DNA of 64,000 nucleotides. Source: an uncultured Flavobacteriaceae bacterium (GTDB lineage Bacteria > Bacteroidota > Bacteroidia > Flavobacteriales > Flavobacteriaceae). Positions 11,103-18,003 of the stretch are shown here, piece after piece. The translations under genes and the position numbers were made by a program. The stretch lies in NCBI GenBank assembly GCA_947500525.1, contig CANMSH010000002.1, positions 372,001 through 436,000 of the forward strand. The letters run 5' to 3'. The notes beneath the pieces were generated by a model. That model ran no database searches, had not been told where the DNA came from, and saw only the letters and a program-made list of their open reading frames with translations. Position 1 is the stretch's first letter; the number at the start of each line of letters is the position of its first letter.

Positions 11103-11741
11103 ATGGAGTATGATTTAGAGTATAATTCGAAAAGAGAACATTTAATTATTCCAGAATATGGAAGACATGTTCAAAAACTAGTAAACCATTGCGTTGCCCT
11201 TGAAACAAAAGAAGAACGTAACAAAATGGCCAATGCTATTATAGATGTAATGGGTAATTTACAACCGCATTTACGAGATGTGCCCGATTTTAAGCATAAG
11301 TTATGGGATCAATTATTTATAATGTCTGATTTTAGATTAGATGCAGATTCGCCATACCCAACACCTTCTAAGGAAGAATTAACGGCAAAACCGGAAGCAT
11401 TAAATTATCCTAAATCTGCGTCGAAATATCGCTTTTATGGAAACAACATTCAGATTATGATCGATACGGCGTTGACATGGGAAGAGGGTGAGATGAAAGA
11501 AGCTTTAGTTTATACGATTGCCAATCACATGAAAAAGTGCTTTTTAAACTGGAATAAGGATACTGTTGATGATGCTGTAATTTTCAAACACCTATTAGAA
11601 TTATCCGATGGCAAATTAAATTTATCGGCTGAAACCGAAACCTTATCTGAGAGTAAGAATCTTCTACGAGGAAAGCCAGCAAAGTCTAATAATAACGGAA
11701 AGAAGCATCAAAAGAATAATAAGAATTGGCGCAAGCGCTAA
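11103..11741 (+). CDS. DUF4290 domain-containing protein
   Basis: A 212-residue soluble protein beginning MEYDLEYNSKREHLIIPEYG, the DUF4290 signature, with YGNNIQIMIDTAL and ending in a very basic Asn/Lys-rich tail (about 190-212). The family is confined to Bacteroidota and is commonly found immediately upstream of murA, as here (24 bases). A role connected with cell-wall precursor synthesis is only suggested by context. The basic tail could bind nucleic acid. Confidence 0.8.
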   Translation: MEYDLEYNSKREHLIIPEYGRHVQKLVNHCVALETKEERNKMANAIIDVMGNLQPHLRDVPDFKHKLWDQLFIMSDFRLDADSPYPTPSKEELTAKPEALNYPKSASKYRFYGNNIQIMIDTALTWEEGEMKEALVYTIANHMKKCFLNWNKDTVDDAVIFKHLLELSDGKLNLSAETETLSESKNLLRGKPAKSNNNGKKHQKNNKNWRKR

Positions 11742-11765
11742 AAACAAATAATACGTTTTAATTAC

Positions 11766-13076
11766 ATGGGAACATTTAAAATTGAAGGAGGTCATCAATT
11801 AAAGGGAGACATAACACCACAAGGTGCCAAAAATGAAGCTTTACAGATTTTATGCGCCGTCTTACTCACTCCTGATGAAGTGACAATTACAAATATTCCC
11901 GACATCGTTGATGTAAATAAACTCATTAAGCTCCTCAGTAATTTAGGTGTAAAGATTCAAAAGAATGGAGCTGGATCTTATACATTTAAAGCAGATGATG
12001 TCAATTTAAAATATTTAGAGTCTTCGGCATTTAAGGAAGAAGGAAAAGGACTAAGAGGATCTATTATGATTGTTGGTCCATTATTGGCAAGATTTGGTAA
12101 AGGGTATATCCCTAAACCAGGAGGTGACAAAATTGGCAGAAGACGCTTAGATACTCATTTTGAAGGATTTATGAATTTGGGTGCCAAATTTAGATATAAT
12201 AAAGAAGATCATTTTTATGGTGTAGAAGCTGAGAAACTGAAAGGGGCCTATATGCTTTTAGATGAGGCATCAGTCACAGGTACTGCAAATATTGTAATGG
12301 CGGCTGTCCTTGCTGAAGGAAAAACTTCTATCTATAATGCTGCTTGTGAACCTTATTTGCAACAACTTTGTAAGATGCTAAATAGAATGGGCGCTAAAAT
12401 TTCAGGTGTTGGTTCTAACTTATTAGAGATTGAAGGTGTTGATGCGTTAGGAGGAACAGATCATAGAATGCTCCCAGATATGATTGAAATTGGTAGCTGG
12501 ATAGGTTTAGCTGCAATGACAAAAAGTGAACTAACAATTAAGAACGTTAGTTGGGACGATTTAGGACAAATACCGAATGTTTTTAGAAAAGTTGGAATAA
12601 CTGTAGAAAGAAAAGGAGATGATATATATATTCCTGCTCATAAAGATGGTTATGAGATACAAAACTACATAGATGGGTCTATTTTAACCATTTCTGATGC
12701 TCCTTGGCCAGGGTTCACTCCTGATTTATTAAGTATTATTTTAGTAGTAGCCACACAAGCCAGAGGAAGCGCTCTAATTCATCAAAAGATGTTCGAAAGC
12801 CGTCTGTTTTTTGTCGATAAATTGATTGATATGGGAGCGAAAATAATTTTATGTGATCCTCATAGAGCTACCGTTATTGGTCATGATTTTGAATCTCCAT
12901 TAAAAGCAACTACAATGACCTCTCCAGATATTCGCGCAGGAATTTCTTTGTTAATTGCAGCGTTATCTGCAAAAGGAACAAGTACCATTCATAATATCGA
13001 ACAAATAGATAGAGGTTATGAAAATATAGATGATCGATTAAGAGCTATTGGTGCGAAAATAACTAGAGTAAGTTAA
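11766..13076 (+). CDS. murA: UDP-N-acetylglucosamine 1-carboxyvinyltransferase MurA (Asp-type)
   Basis: The 436-residue protein transfers enolpyruvate from PEP to UDP-GlcNAc, the first committed step of peptidoglycan synthesis. Conserved points are GAKNEAL (Lys22 equivalent), RGSIMIVGPLLARFG and DAPWPGFTPD (base Asp). The loop that in E. coli reads GGCTIGARPVDLH reads GGDKIGRRRLDTH here, so the fosfomycin-reactive Cys115 is Asp121 (codon 12126-12128). Asp at this site, as in Mycobacterium tuberculosis, gives an active but fosfomycin-insensitive enzyme. It follows DUF4290, probably on the same transcript. Confidence 0.95.
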   Translation: MGTFKIEGGHQLKGDITPQGAKNEALQILCAVLLTPDEVTITNIPDIVDVNKLIKLLSNLGVKIQKNGAGSYTFKADDVNLKYLESSAFKEEGKGLRGSIMIVGPLLARFGKGYIPKPGGDKIGRRRLDTHFEGFMNLGAKFRYNKEDHFYGVEAEKLKGAYMLLDEASVTGTANIVMAAVLAEGKTSIYNAACEPYLQQLCKMLNRMGAKISGVGSNLLEIEGVDALGGTDHRMLPDMIEIGSWIGLAAMTKSELTIKNVSWDDLGQIPNVFRKVGITVERKGDDIYIPAHKDGYEIQNYIDGSILTISDAPWPGFTPDLLSIILVVATQARGSALIHQKMFESRLFFVDKLIDMGAKIILCDPHRATVIGHDFESPLKATTMTSPDIRAGISLLIAALSAKGTSTIHNIEQIDRGYENIDDRLRAIGAKITRVS

Positions 13077-13134
13077 CTACAGTTACGATTTAGGATACTA
13101 CGCACATACAAATGTCTCTATATACGTGTGACAT

Positions 13135-13168
13135 TTTGACACAAACGCTTTCGTTGGCAGTACTTTTG
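13135..13168 (+). promoter_or_regulatory. Promoter of grpE-dnaJ
   Basis: TTTG (13135-13138) and an exact -7 box TACTTTTG (13161-13168) are 22 bases apart. The start near 13172 gives a leader of about 30 bases. No CIRCE-like inverted repeat is visible in 13077-13203, so HrcA control is not apparent. Confidence 0.6.
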
Positions 13169-13203
13169 CTTATAGAAAAGTGTTTATAAATTTCTAGAAA
13201 ATT

Positions 13204-13725
13204 ATGAGTAAAAAAGAAGAGATAAAAGAAGAGGAGAATAACATTGATCAAACGCAAGAAAATCAGCAAGAGGCTACGCAACCTACAACCGAGGAACTAA
13301 TCGAGCAAGAAAAAGATAAATATTTACGCTTATTTGCTGAGTTTGAAAACTATAAAAAAAGAACCTCTAAAGAACGTATAGAACTATTTAGAACTGCCAA
13401 TCAAGAATTAATGACAGTTCTATTGCCAGTTTTAGATGATTTTGAGCGTGCGTTGACCCATATTGAAGATGATAAAGAAGCTGAAGAATTACGCAAAGGA
13501 GTATTGTTAATTTATCAGAAATTAATAAAAACATTAGAGCAAAAAGGACTTGCTAAAATAGAGGTGAAAAAAGGAGATACTTTTGATGCAGAAATTCATG
13601 AAGCTATTACTCAAATTCCGGCACCTTCTAAAAAGCTAGTGGGCAAAATAGTCGATATAGTAGAGCTAGGTTATAAATTGGGAGATAAAATCATCAGATT
13701 TCCGAAAGTCGTGATTGGCCAATAA
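13204..13725 (+). CDS. grpE: Nucleotide exchange factor GrpE
   Basis: The 173-residue protein has a charged, coiled-coil N-terminal half (about 1-85, with [20 protein letters not shown]) and the C-terminal beta-wing signature [15 protein letters not shown]...[20 protein letters not shown]. GrpE releases ADP from DnaK. It is followed by dnaJ 10 bases downstream, so the two cochaperones form an operon; dnaK is not in the window. Confidence 0.95.
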   Translation: MSKKEEIKEEENNIDQTQENQQEATQPTTEELIEQEKDKYLRLFAEFENYKKRTSKERIELFRTANQELMTVLLPVLDDFERALTHIEDDKEAEELRKGVLLIYQKLIKTLEQKGLAKIEVKKGDTFDAEIHEAITQIPAPSKKLVGKIVDIVELGYKLGDKIIRFPKVVIGQ

Positions 13726-13735
13726 ATTAAATGAA

Positions 13736-14857
13736 ATGAAAGAAGACTATTACGAAATATTAGGTTTAAGCAAAAATGCTACAGCAGCCGAGATAAAAAA
13801 GGCCTATCGCAAGATGGCTATTAAATATCATCCTGACAAAAATCCGGATAACAAGGAAGCCGAAGAAAAGTTTAAAAAAGCAGCAGAGGCATACGAGATA
13901 TTGAGTAACGCAGATAAAAAAGCACGTTACGATCAGTTTGGTCATGCAGCTTTTGAAGGAGGAGCTGGCGGATTTGGTGGCGGAGGAATGAATATGGAAG
14001 ATATATTCAGTCAGTTTGGTGATATCTTTGGAGGTGCTTTCGGAGGTGCTTTCGGAGGTGGCGGCGGCTTCGGAGGAGGACGTGCTAGAGTGAAAGGGAG
14101 CAATCTTCGTATCCGAGTAAAACTTAGCCTTGAAGAAATTTTGAATGGAGTAGAGAAGAAGGTTAAAGTAAAACGTCTTATTCAAGCAGAAGGTGTCACC
14201 TACAAAACCTGTGCTACCTGTAATGGACAGGGGCAAGTAACCCGCGTAACGAATACTATTCTAGGAAGAATGCAAACTGCATCTGCATGTCCAACCTGTC
14301 AGGGTGCGGGAGAGTCAATAGATAAAAAACCAAGTGGAGCGAATGCTCAGGGTTTAATTTCTAATGACGAAAATGTTTCTATTAAAATTCCTCCTGGAGT
14401 TACCGACGGTGTACAGTTAAAAGTCTCTGGAAAAGGGAATGATGCACCCGGAAATAATGGTATGTCGGGAGACTTATTAGTGGTGATTCAAGAACAAGAA
14501 CATACGCATTTAAAAAGAGAAGGCAATAATTTACATTACGACCTGTATATTAATTTTTCAGAAGCTGTCTTAGGCGCGTCAAAAGAGATAGATACATTGA
14601 CTGGCAAAGTACGTCTAAAAGTAGATTCGGGCGTACAATCAGGTAAAATTTTGCGCTTACGCGGAAAAGGCTTACCGAGCTTAGATAGCTACGGAAAAGG
14701 TGATTTATTAGTACATGTTAATGTATGGACCCCTAAAGAATTATCAAAAGAACAAAAACAGTTCTTTGAGAAGATGAAGGACGATACAAATTTCAAACCT
14801 GAACCTACAAATAATGAGAAATCATTTTTTGAAAAAGTAAAAGACATGTTCTCCTAA
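13736..14857 (+). CDS. dnaJ: Chaperone protein DnaJ with reduced zinc finger
   Basis: From ATG 13736 (373 residues): J domain [13 protein letters not shown]...HPD motif at about 34-36; Gly/Phe-rich region (about 75-115); a zinc region with only two CxxCxGxG units, CATCNGQG and CPTCQGAG; and C-terminal substrate domains ([15 protein letters not shown]). Compared with E. coli DnaJ, the two units align with motifs 2 and 3 (zinc centre 2), while motifs 1 and 4 (centre 1) are absent. DnaJ delivers clients to DnaK. Upstream in-frame TTG 13715 lies inside grpE and is not needed. Confidence 0.94.
   Translation: MKEDYYEILGLSKNATAAEIKKAYRKMAIKYHPDKNPDNKEAEEKFKKAAEAYEILSNADKKARYDQFGHAAFEGGAGGFGGGGMNMEDIFSQFGDIFGGAFGGAFGGGGGFGGGRARVKGSNLRIRVKLSLEEILNGVEKKVKVKRLIQAEGVTYKTCATCNGQGQVTRVTNTILGRMQTASACPTCQGAGESIDKKPSGANAQGLISNDENVSIKIPPGVTDGVQLKVSGKGNDAPGNNGMSGDLLVVIQEQEHTHLKREGNNLHYDLYINFSEAVLGASKEIDTLTGKVRLKVDSGVQSGKILRLRGKGLPSLDSYGKGDLLVHVNVWTPKELSKEQKQFFEKMKDDTNFKPEPTNNEKSFFEKVKDMFS
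14030..14053 (+). repeat. 12-base tandem repeat in the dnaJ Gly/Phe region
   Basis: Two perfect copies of GGAGGTGCTTTC followed by a partial third (GGAGGTGGC). They encode [11 protein letters not shown] in the flexible linker of DnaJ. The length (12) keeps the frame, so slippage would change linker length only. Confidence 0.8.
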
Positions 14858-14925
14858 AAAGTTAAAATTTCGTAAAAATTCGTATTTATTTTATCTAAAT
14901 CTTAAGTTTTTAATAATAATTTTTT

Positions 14926-14933
14926 TACATTTG
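14926..14933 (+). promoter_or_regulatory. -7 box for small-RNA candidate 1
   Basis: TACATTTG matches TAnnTTTG exactly and ends 4 bases before the first base of the 5' stem-loop (14938), the spacing expected between this box and the transcription start. No good -33 TTTG is visible upstream. Confidence 0.6.
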
Positions 14934-14937
14934 CAGA

Positions 14938-15010
14938 GTTGAATGTAATAATTCAACAACTTTTTCTTTTTCATAGCAATTTTCCCACTCAATTTTGAGT
15001 GGGTTTTTTT
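14938..15010 (+). ncRNA. Small-RNA candidate 1 (twin A)
   Basis: About 73 bases: a 5' hairpin GTTGAAT/ATTCAAC (14938-14957, loop GTAATA); an unpaired linker containing TTTCTTTTTCATAGCAATT (from 14963); and a rho-independent terminator CCCACTC/GAGTGGG (14984-15003, loop AATTTT) with seven Ts. A consensus -7 box sits exactly where needed. The linker and first terminator arm (28 bases, 14963-14990) are identical in twin B. It may belong to an existing Rfam flavobacterial family, which I cannot check. Confidence 0.7.
14984..15010 (+). terminator. Rho-independent terminator of small-RNA candidate 1
   Basis: Seven-base-pair stem CCCACTC/GAGTGGG, loop AATTTT, then TTTTTTT (15004-15010). Confidence 0.88.
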
Positions 15011-15112
15011 ATGGTGTGACTTAGGCTATTCTGCTAATTATCATATAGATAAAAGCATTCTTTTAAATAATTTTATTACGATACAATAAACTACGATCCT
15101 TAACGTTTAAAA

Positions 15113-15194
15113 GGTGTATTACTGGAATAGTACAGTAATATTTCTTTTTCATAGCAATTTTCCCACTCCCTTTTTTGAGAGTGGGATTTTTTTT
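15113..15194 (+). ncRNA. Small-RNA candidate 2 (twin B)
   Basis: It has the same architecture as twin A: 5' hairpin TATTACTG/CAGTAATA (15117-15140, loop GAATAGTA), the identical linker TTTCTTTTTCATAGCAATT (from 15141), and terminator CCCACTC/GAGTGGG (15162-15185) followed by A and eight Ts. The 5' stems differ in sequence between twins while keeping the fold, which is covariation-like evidence for structure. The promoter is weak (TTAACGTTTA near 15100-15109), so it may depend on an activator or on read-through. Confidence 0.62.
15162..15194 (+). terminator. Rho-independent terminator of small-RNA candidate 2
   Basis: Stem CCCACTC/GAGTGGG (15162-15168 with 15179-15185), extendable by one T-A pair, then a run of eight T (15187-15194). 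Confidence 0.86.
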
Positions 15195-15230
15195 ATACCA
15201 ATTAGGGTTCAATAAACTGTTTTATTGTGC

Positions 15231-15238
15231 TACTTTTG
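15231..15238 (+). promoter_or_regulatory. -7 box of rnpB
   Basis: TACTTTTG matches TAnnTTTG and ends 4-5 bases before the predicted 5' end of the RNase P RNA. This internally supports the promoter spacing used elsewhere in this annotation. Confidence 0.7.
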
Positions 15239-15242
15239 CATA

Positions 15243-15545
15243 AAAGTAGGTCACCTTATCGCTCTATGCTTAGAGAGGAAAGTCCGGACACCATAGAGTA
15301 TCATAGCGGATAACATCCGTCCAACGTGAGTTGAGGACAAGTGCAACAGAAAGCAAGTACAGTTCGGCTGTAGTGAAATCAGGTAAACTCTATGAGGTGC
15401 AATGCTATGTATATTGAAGCTTGAGAACTACTCGTTCGATTTCAAAGGGTAAGCAGCTAAAATTATAAAGTAATTTATAGTTCAGATAAATGATAAGGGC
15501 CCTAATTTTTTAGGGAACAGAATCCGGCTTATGACCTACTTTTTT
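15243..15545 (+). ncRNA. rnpB: RNase P RNA (catalytic subunit, class A)
   Basis: Terminal helix P1 is formed by AAGTAGGTCA (15244-15253) and TGACCTACTT (15532-15541), followed by Ts that also serve as terminator. Universal RNase P landmarks are present in order: GAGGAAAGTCCGGACACC (15272-15289), ACAGAAAGCAAG, the GTGAAA/GGTAAAC segment, AGATAAATGATAAGGG, and ACAGAATCCGGCTTA before the closing strand. The RNA is about 300 bases and removes 5' leaders from pre-tRNAs with RnpA. Confidence 0.95.
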
Positions 15546-15597
15546 CTTAAGATGTAAGACAATATTTTTTTTTCGACTTAATTTTAAAAGACTAAGT

Positions 15598-16269
15598 ATG
15601 AAGAATTTTTGGCATCTTGAAAATGTAAATCTTTTTAAACTACTTTGCCCTCATAGATATGAGGAATATTCGAAAGATCACGTTTTCAATAACTATAAGA
15701 AAAGTGATTACATTTATTTTGAAGAAGATTCTGCCAACAAATTATATCTCATTAATGAAGGGAAAGTTAAGATCGGTTATTATACAGAAGAAGGCAATGA
15801 AATCATAAAGGCCATTTTAACAAAAGGCGAGATTTTCGGAGAAAAAGCAATTTTAGGAATTGACAAGCGTAACGAATTCGCACAATCAATTGATAATACT
15901 ACTACAATATGTCCGGTTTCAAGTGAAACAATGCACAGTTTAATGAGAGAAAATGTTTCTGTAAGTTTTAAAATATATAAATTTATTGGCATTCGAATAA
16001 AAAAATTAGAACGTCGTTTAGAGTTGCTATTATTTAAAGACACGAAGACACGTCTAATAGAGTTTCTTCATGAGCTTTGTGAAGAATATGGATATGATTG
16101 TGAAAAAACTGGAGATAAAGTTATTTATCATCCATACACTCAAAAAGATATTGCCTCACTCATCGGGACTTCACGTCCTACTTTAAACATTATACTAAAC
16201 GAACTAAAAGAGGATAGAATGATCTCTTTTAATAGAAAAGAAATCCGTTTATTAAAAAAAGTTGCTTAG
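15598..16269 (+). CDS. Crp/Fnr family transcriptional regulator
   Basis: The 223-residue protein has an N-terminal cyclic-nucleotide-binding-like beta roll (about 20-135, YLINEGKVKIGYY, GEIFGEKAIL), a long dimerisation helix, and a C-terminal winged helix with recognition segment TSRPTLNIILNEL. It has no Fnr-type N-terminal cysteines. Compared with E. coli CRP SRETVGR, Arg180 is kept but Glu181 is Pro and Arg185 is Ile, so a DNA site other than TGTGA is expected. The palindrome TGTTAGC-TG-GCTAACA immediately after its stop codon is a plausible target controlling the next gene. Confidence 0.88.
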   Translation: MKNFWHLENVNLFKLLCPHRYEEYSKDHVFNNYKKSDYIYFEEDSANKLYLINEGKVKIGYYTEEGNEIIKAILTKGEIFGEKAILGIDKRNEFAQSIDNTTTICPVSSETMHSLMRENVSVSFKIYKFIGIRIKKLERRLELLLFKDTKTRLIEFLHELCEEYGYDCEKTGDKVIYHPYTQKDIASLIGTSRPTLNIILNELKEDRMISFNRKEIRLLKKVA

Positions 16270-16285
16270 TGTTAGCTGGCTAACA
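16270..16285. promoter_or_regulatory. Crp/Fnr-type operator TGTTA-N6-TAACA
   Basis: A perfect palindrome TGTTAGC-TG-GCTAACA begins one base after the Crp/Fnr stop codon. It has the 5-6-5 geometry of CRP sites. Its centre (16277.5) lies about 41 bases before the start predicted from the -7 box at 16307-16314, the class II activator position. Without a T-run it is unlikely to be a terminator. Confidence 0.6.
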
Positions 16286-16306
16286 TTCTATAATCTTACT
16301 CCATAC

Positions 16307-16314
16307 TATTTTTG
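16307..16314 (+). promoter_or_regulatory. -7 box of the RskA-like lipoprotein gene
   Basis: TATTTTTG matches TAnnTTTG. The predicted start near 16318 gives an untranslated leader of about 80 bases. There is no good -33 TTTG, consistent with activator dependence. Confidence 0.6.
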
Positions 16315-16344
16315 TTCAACGATAAGTTTACAAAATTTATCCAT

Positions 16345-16370
16345 GCTCAAAATCTCTTTAGATTTCGAGC
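16345..16370 (+). other. Leader hairpin upstream of the RskA-like lipoprotein
   Basis: GCTCAAAATCT and AGATTTCGAGC form an 11-position stem with one A-C mismatch and loop CTTT, ending 30 bases before the ATG. The run following it is TTATATTTTA, too poor for a terminator. It may be a stability or translation-control element. Confidence 0.45.
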
Positions 16371-16400
16371 TTATATTTTAAAATAAAAACAAATAAAATT

Positions 16401-17306
16401 ATGGTAAAAAAAATGTTAAGCGGAGCTCTTGTAGCTTTCGGATTGATGCTGTCATCTTGTTCAAATGATGACGATGGAGGAACTTCGACAAAGAATCTAA
16501 CCTTAAACATTGAAGGATTAGAAGAATTGGGAACTAATTATGTGTATGAAGGGTGGATAATTGTGAATGGTGCACCAGTAAGCACAGGAACATTTACAAG
16601 TACAAACGTTGGCCAAACTTTTAGTGTAGATGCAGCTCAATTGGCAAGCGCAGAAAGATTTGTTTTAAGTATAGAACCTGCTGGTGAAACAGGAACTGCT
16701 GCTGCAGAACCGTCAGCAACAAAATTAGTAGTCGGAGAATTTTCTGGAGGAGATACTGCAGTAGTTTCAATTGGTACTGTAGCTGATTTTAATACAACAG
16801 CACCTACGGGAACATTCTTTTTGAGAGCTCCAACTGATGAGGCTGATGGAACTCCAAATAACGGAAATGATGAAAATGGAATATGGTTTGGTACACCAGG
16901 AATGCCTGCAACACCATCATTAACACTCCCTACATTACAACCAGGATGGAAATATGAAGGCTGGGTGGTTGTAGATGGCGTAGGCCCTTTATCAACAGGA
17001 ACTTTTACAGCTTTCGATGTTGTAGATGACAATGCTGGTGCACCATCTTCGTTTAGCGGAACAGAAAGAATAGGTCCTGCGATACCTGGAGAAGACTTTT
17101 TTAATAATGCGCCGGAAGGATTTACTTTTCCCTTAGATATTCGAGGAAGAAATGTGGTCATTTCAGTTGAACCTTTTCCGGATGATTCTCCAGCTCCGTT
17201 TTTATTAAAACCAATGACTGGTACAGCAGGAAATGATACGGCTCCAACGACATATCCATTTGTGTTTAGCACAAGTACTTTTCCTTCAGGTAGTGTTACT
17301 AGATAA
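16401..17306 (+). CDS. Lipoprotein with two RskA C-terminal-like (anti-sigma-K type) units
   Basis: The lipoprotein signal ends LMLSSC, followed by an acidic SNDDDGG linker of the kind seen in surface lipoproteins. The 301-residue protein contains an internal duplication. Unit 1 has YEGWIIVNGAPVSTGTF and FVLSIEPAGETGTAAAEP; unit 2 has YEGWVVVDGVGPLSTGTF and VVISVEPFPDDSPAP. The W-x-V/G-P-x-STGTF...EP pattern resembles the extracytoplasmic RskA C-terminal domain. There is no zinc-finger or sigma-binding N-terminus and no transmembrane helix, so an anti-sigma function is unlikely. The gene has its own promoter with a Crp-type site and a strong terminator. Confidence 0.75.
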   Translation: MVKKMLSGALVAFGLMLSSCSNDDDGGTSTKNLTLNIEGLEELGTNYVYEGWIIVNGAPVSTGTFTSTNVGQTFSVDAAQLASAERFVLSIEPAGETGTAAAEPSATKLVVGEFSGGDTAVVSIGTVADFNTTAPTGTFFLRAPTDEADGTPNNGNDENGIWFGTPGMPATPSLTLPTLQPGWKYEGWVVVDGVGPLSTGTFTAFDVVDDNAGAPSSFSGTERIGPAIPGEDFFNNAPEGFTFPLDIRGRNVVISVEPFPDDSPAPFLLKPMTGTAGNDTAPTTYPFVFSTSTFPSGSVTR

Positions 17307-17321
17307 AACAATTAAAAAAAG

Positions 17322-17354
17322 AAAAGTGTGATTCATAAAATCACACTTTTTTTT
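17322..17354 (+). terminator. Rho-independent terminator after the RskA-like lipoprotein
   Basis: An 11-base-pair perfect stem AAAAGTGTGAT/ATCACACTTTT with loop TCATAAA, continuing into a run of eight Ts (17347-17354). It begins 15 bases after the stop codon. Confidence 0.9.
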
Positions 17355-17372
17355 GTTTTAAATTTGTTCAGG

Positions 17373-17942
17373 ATGAAAAGAAAACATATCTATAATATTA
17401 TATTTTTTGGATTTATATTTTTCCTATTTACTCCTTATGGTTTAAGTACCAAATCAAAATTAACGCAGGGCCTGTTGTATCTAAAAGGTAAAGTAATATC
17501 ACCTTCATTAAAAAAACAAGATGAAAGAAGTCAAGTAGGTAATTTTGATATAAATTTTAAGGGTGTTTTTAATGCGAATGACACTAACTTAAATACTTTA
17601 AAAGGTAAAGTAATTTTTATTAATCATTGGGCAACATGGTGTGGGCCTTGCAGAGCTGAAATGCCTTCTTTAGCTAATTTATATCAAGATTATGGTGAAA
17701 GAGTGCAGTTTATGTTCCTCACAAATGATCCTAAAAAGGCTATTGATAGATATTACAAGACTAATAAATTTAATTTCCCAACATATCAACCTACTTCGAG
17801 ACTCCCAGATGAATTAAACACAAATACCTTACCGGCCACATTTATTATAGATAAAAATGGTGCTGTTGTTCTAGAAGAATTTGGTCCAGCTGATTGGAAT
17901 ACCAATCAAATAAGAGCACTTTTAGATAAGTTATTACATTAA
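17373..17942 (+). CDS. TlpA/ResA-like membrane-anchored thioredoxin
   Basis: From ATG 17373 (189 residues) the protein has an N-terminal membrane anchor (IYNIIFFGFIFFLFTPYG) and a periplasmic thioredoxin fold with INHWATWCGPCRAEMPSL, active site CGPC. The TlpA/ResA family reduces disulfides in exported proteins, for example during cytochrome c maturation. An upstream ATG at 17328 lies inside the preceding terminator hairpin and is discounted. The partner substrate is not evident nearby. Confidence 0.88.
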   Translation: MKRKHIYNIIFFGFIFFLFTPYGLSTKSKLTQGLLYLKGKVISPSLKKQDERSQVGNFDINFKGVFNANDTNLNTLKGKVIFINHWATWCGPCRAEMPSLANLYQDYGERVQFMFLTNDPKKAIDRYYKTNKFNFPTYQPTSRLPDELNTNTLPATFIIDKNGAVVLEEFGPADWNTNQIRALLDKLLH

Positions 17943-17977
17943 AAAACCATTTTCTACCGTTGGTAAAAAATGGTTAA
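17943..17977. terminator. Bidirectional terminator between convergent genes
   Basis: A 14-position stem, AACCATTTTCTACC with GGTAAAAAATGGTT (17945-17975, one C-A mismatch, loop GTT). It is flanked by A-run/T-run sequence that gives a T tail mainly for the minus strand, serving the gene at 18004-18336. Confidence 0.65.
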
Positions 17978-18003
17978 ATTTATATCAGTACTCAAATTAT
18001 TTC

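Larger units (their letters stand above)
14858..15597. other. Long intergenic region carrying non-coding RNAs
   Basis: This is the only stretch over 300 bases without a protein gene. In order it holds: an AT-rich dnaJ downstream segment with no clear terminator (14858-14925); a small-RNA candidate with its own -7 box (14926-15010); about 100 bases of AT-rich spacer; a second related candidate (15117-15194); the rnpB promoter and gene (15231-15545); and about 50 bases of leader before the Crp/Fnr gene. No convincing ORF was seen. Confidence 0.85.

Noticed and set aside
13766-14236. 156-codon minus-strand frame opposite dnaJ
   Set aside because: Shadow of the repetitive Gly/Phe and J-domain coding region; Ser/Thr-rich low-complexity product with no recognisable domain.
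16637-17311. 224-codon open frame on the minus strand opposite the RskA-like lipoprotein
   Set aside because: It mirrors a real gene with a clear signal peptide and duplicated domain; the composition (Pro/Ser/Val runs) is that of an antisense shadow and no promoter or start context supports it.
17328-17372. Alternative upstream start for the TlpA-like protein
   Set aside because: The added residues would be encoded by the terminator hairpin of the previous gene; ATG 17373 gives a normal membrane anchor.
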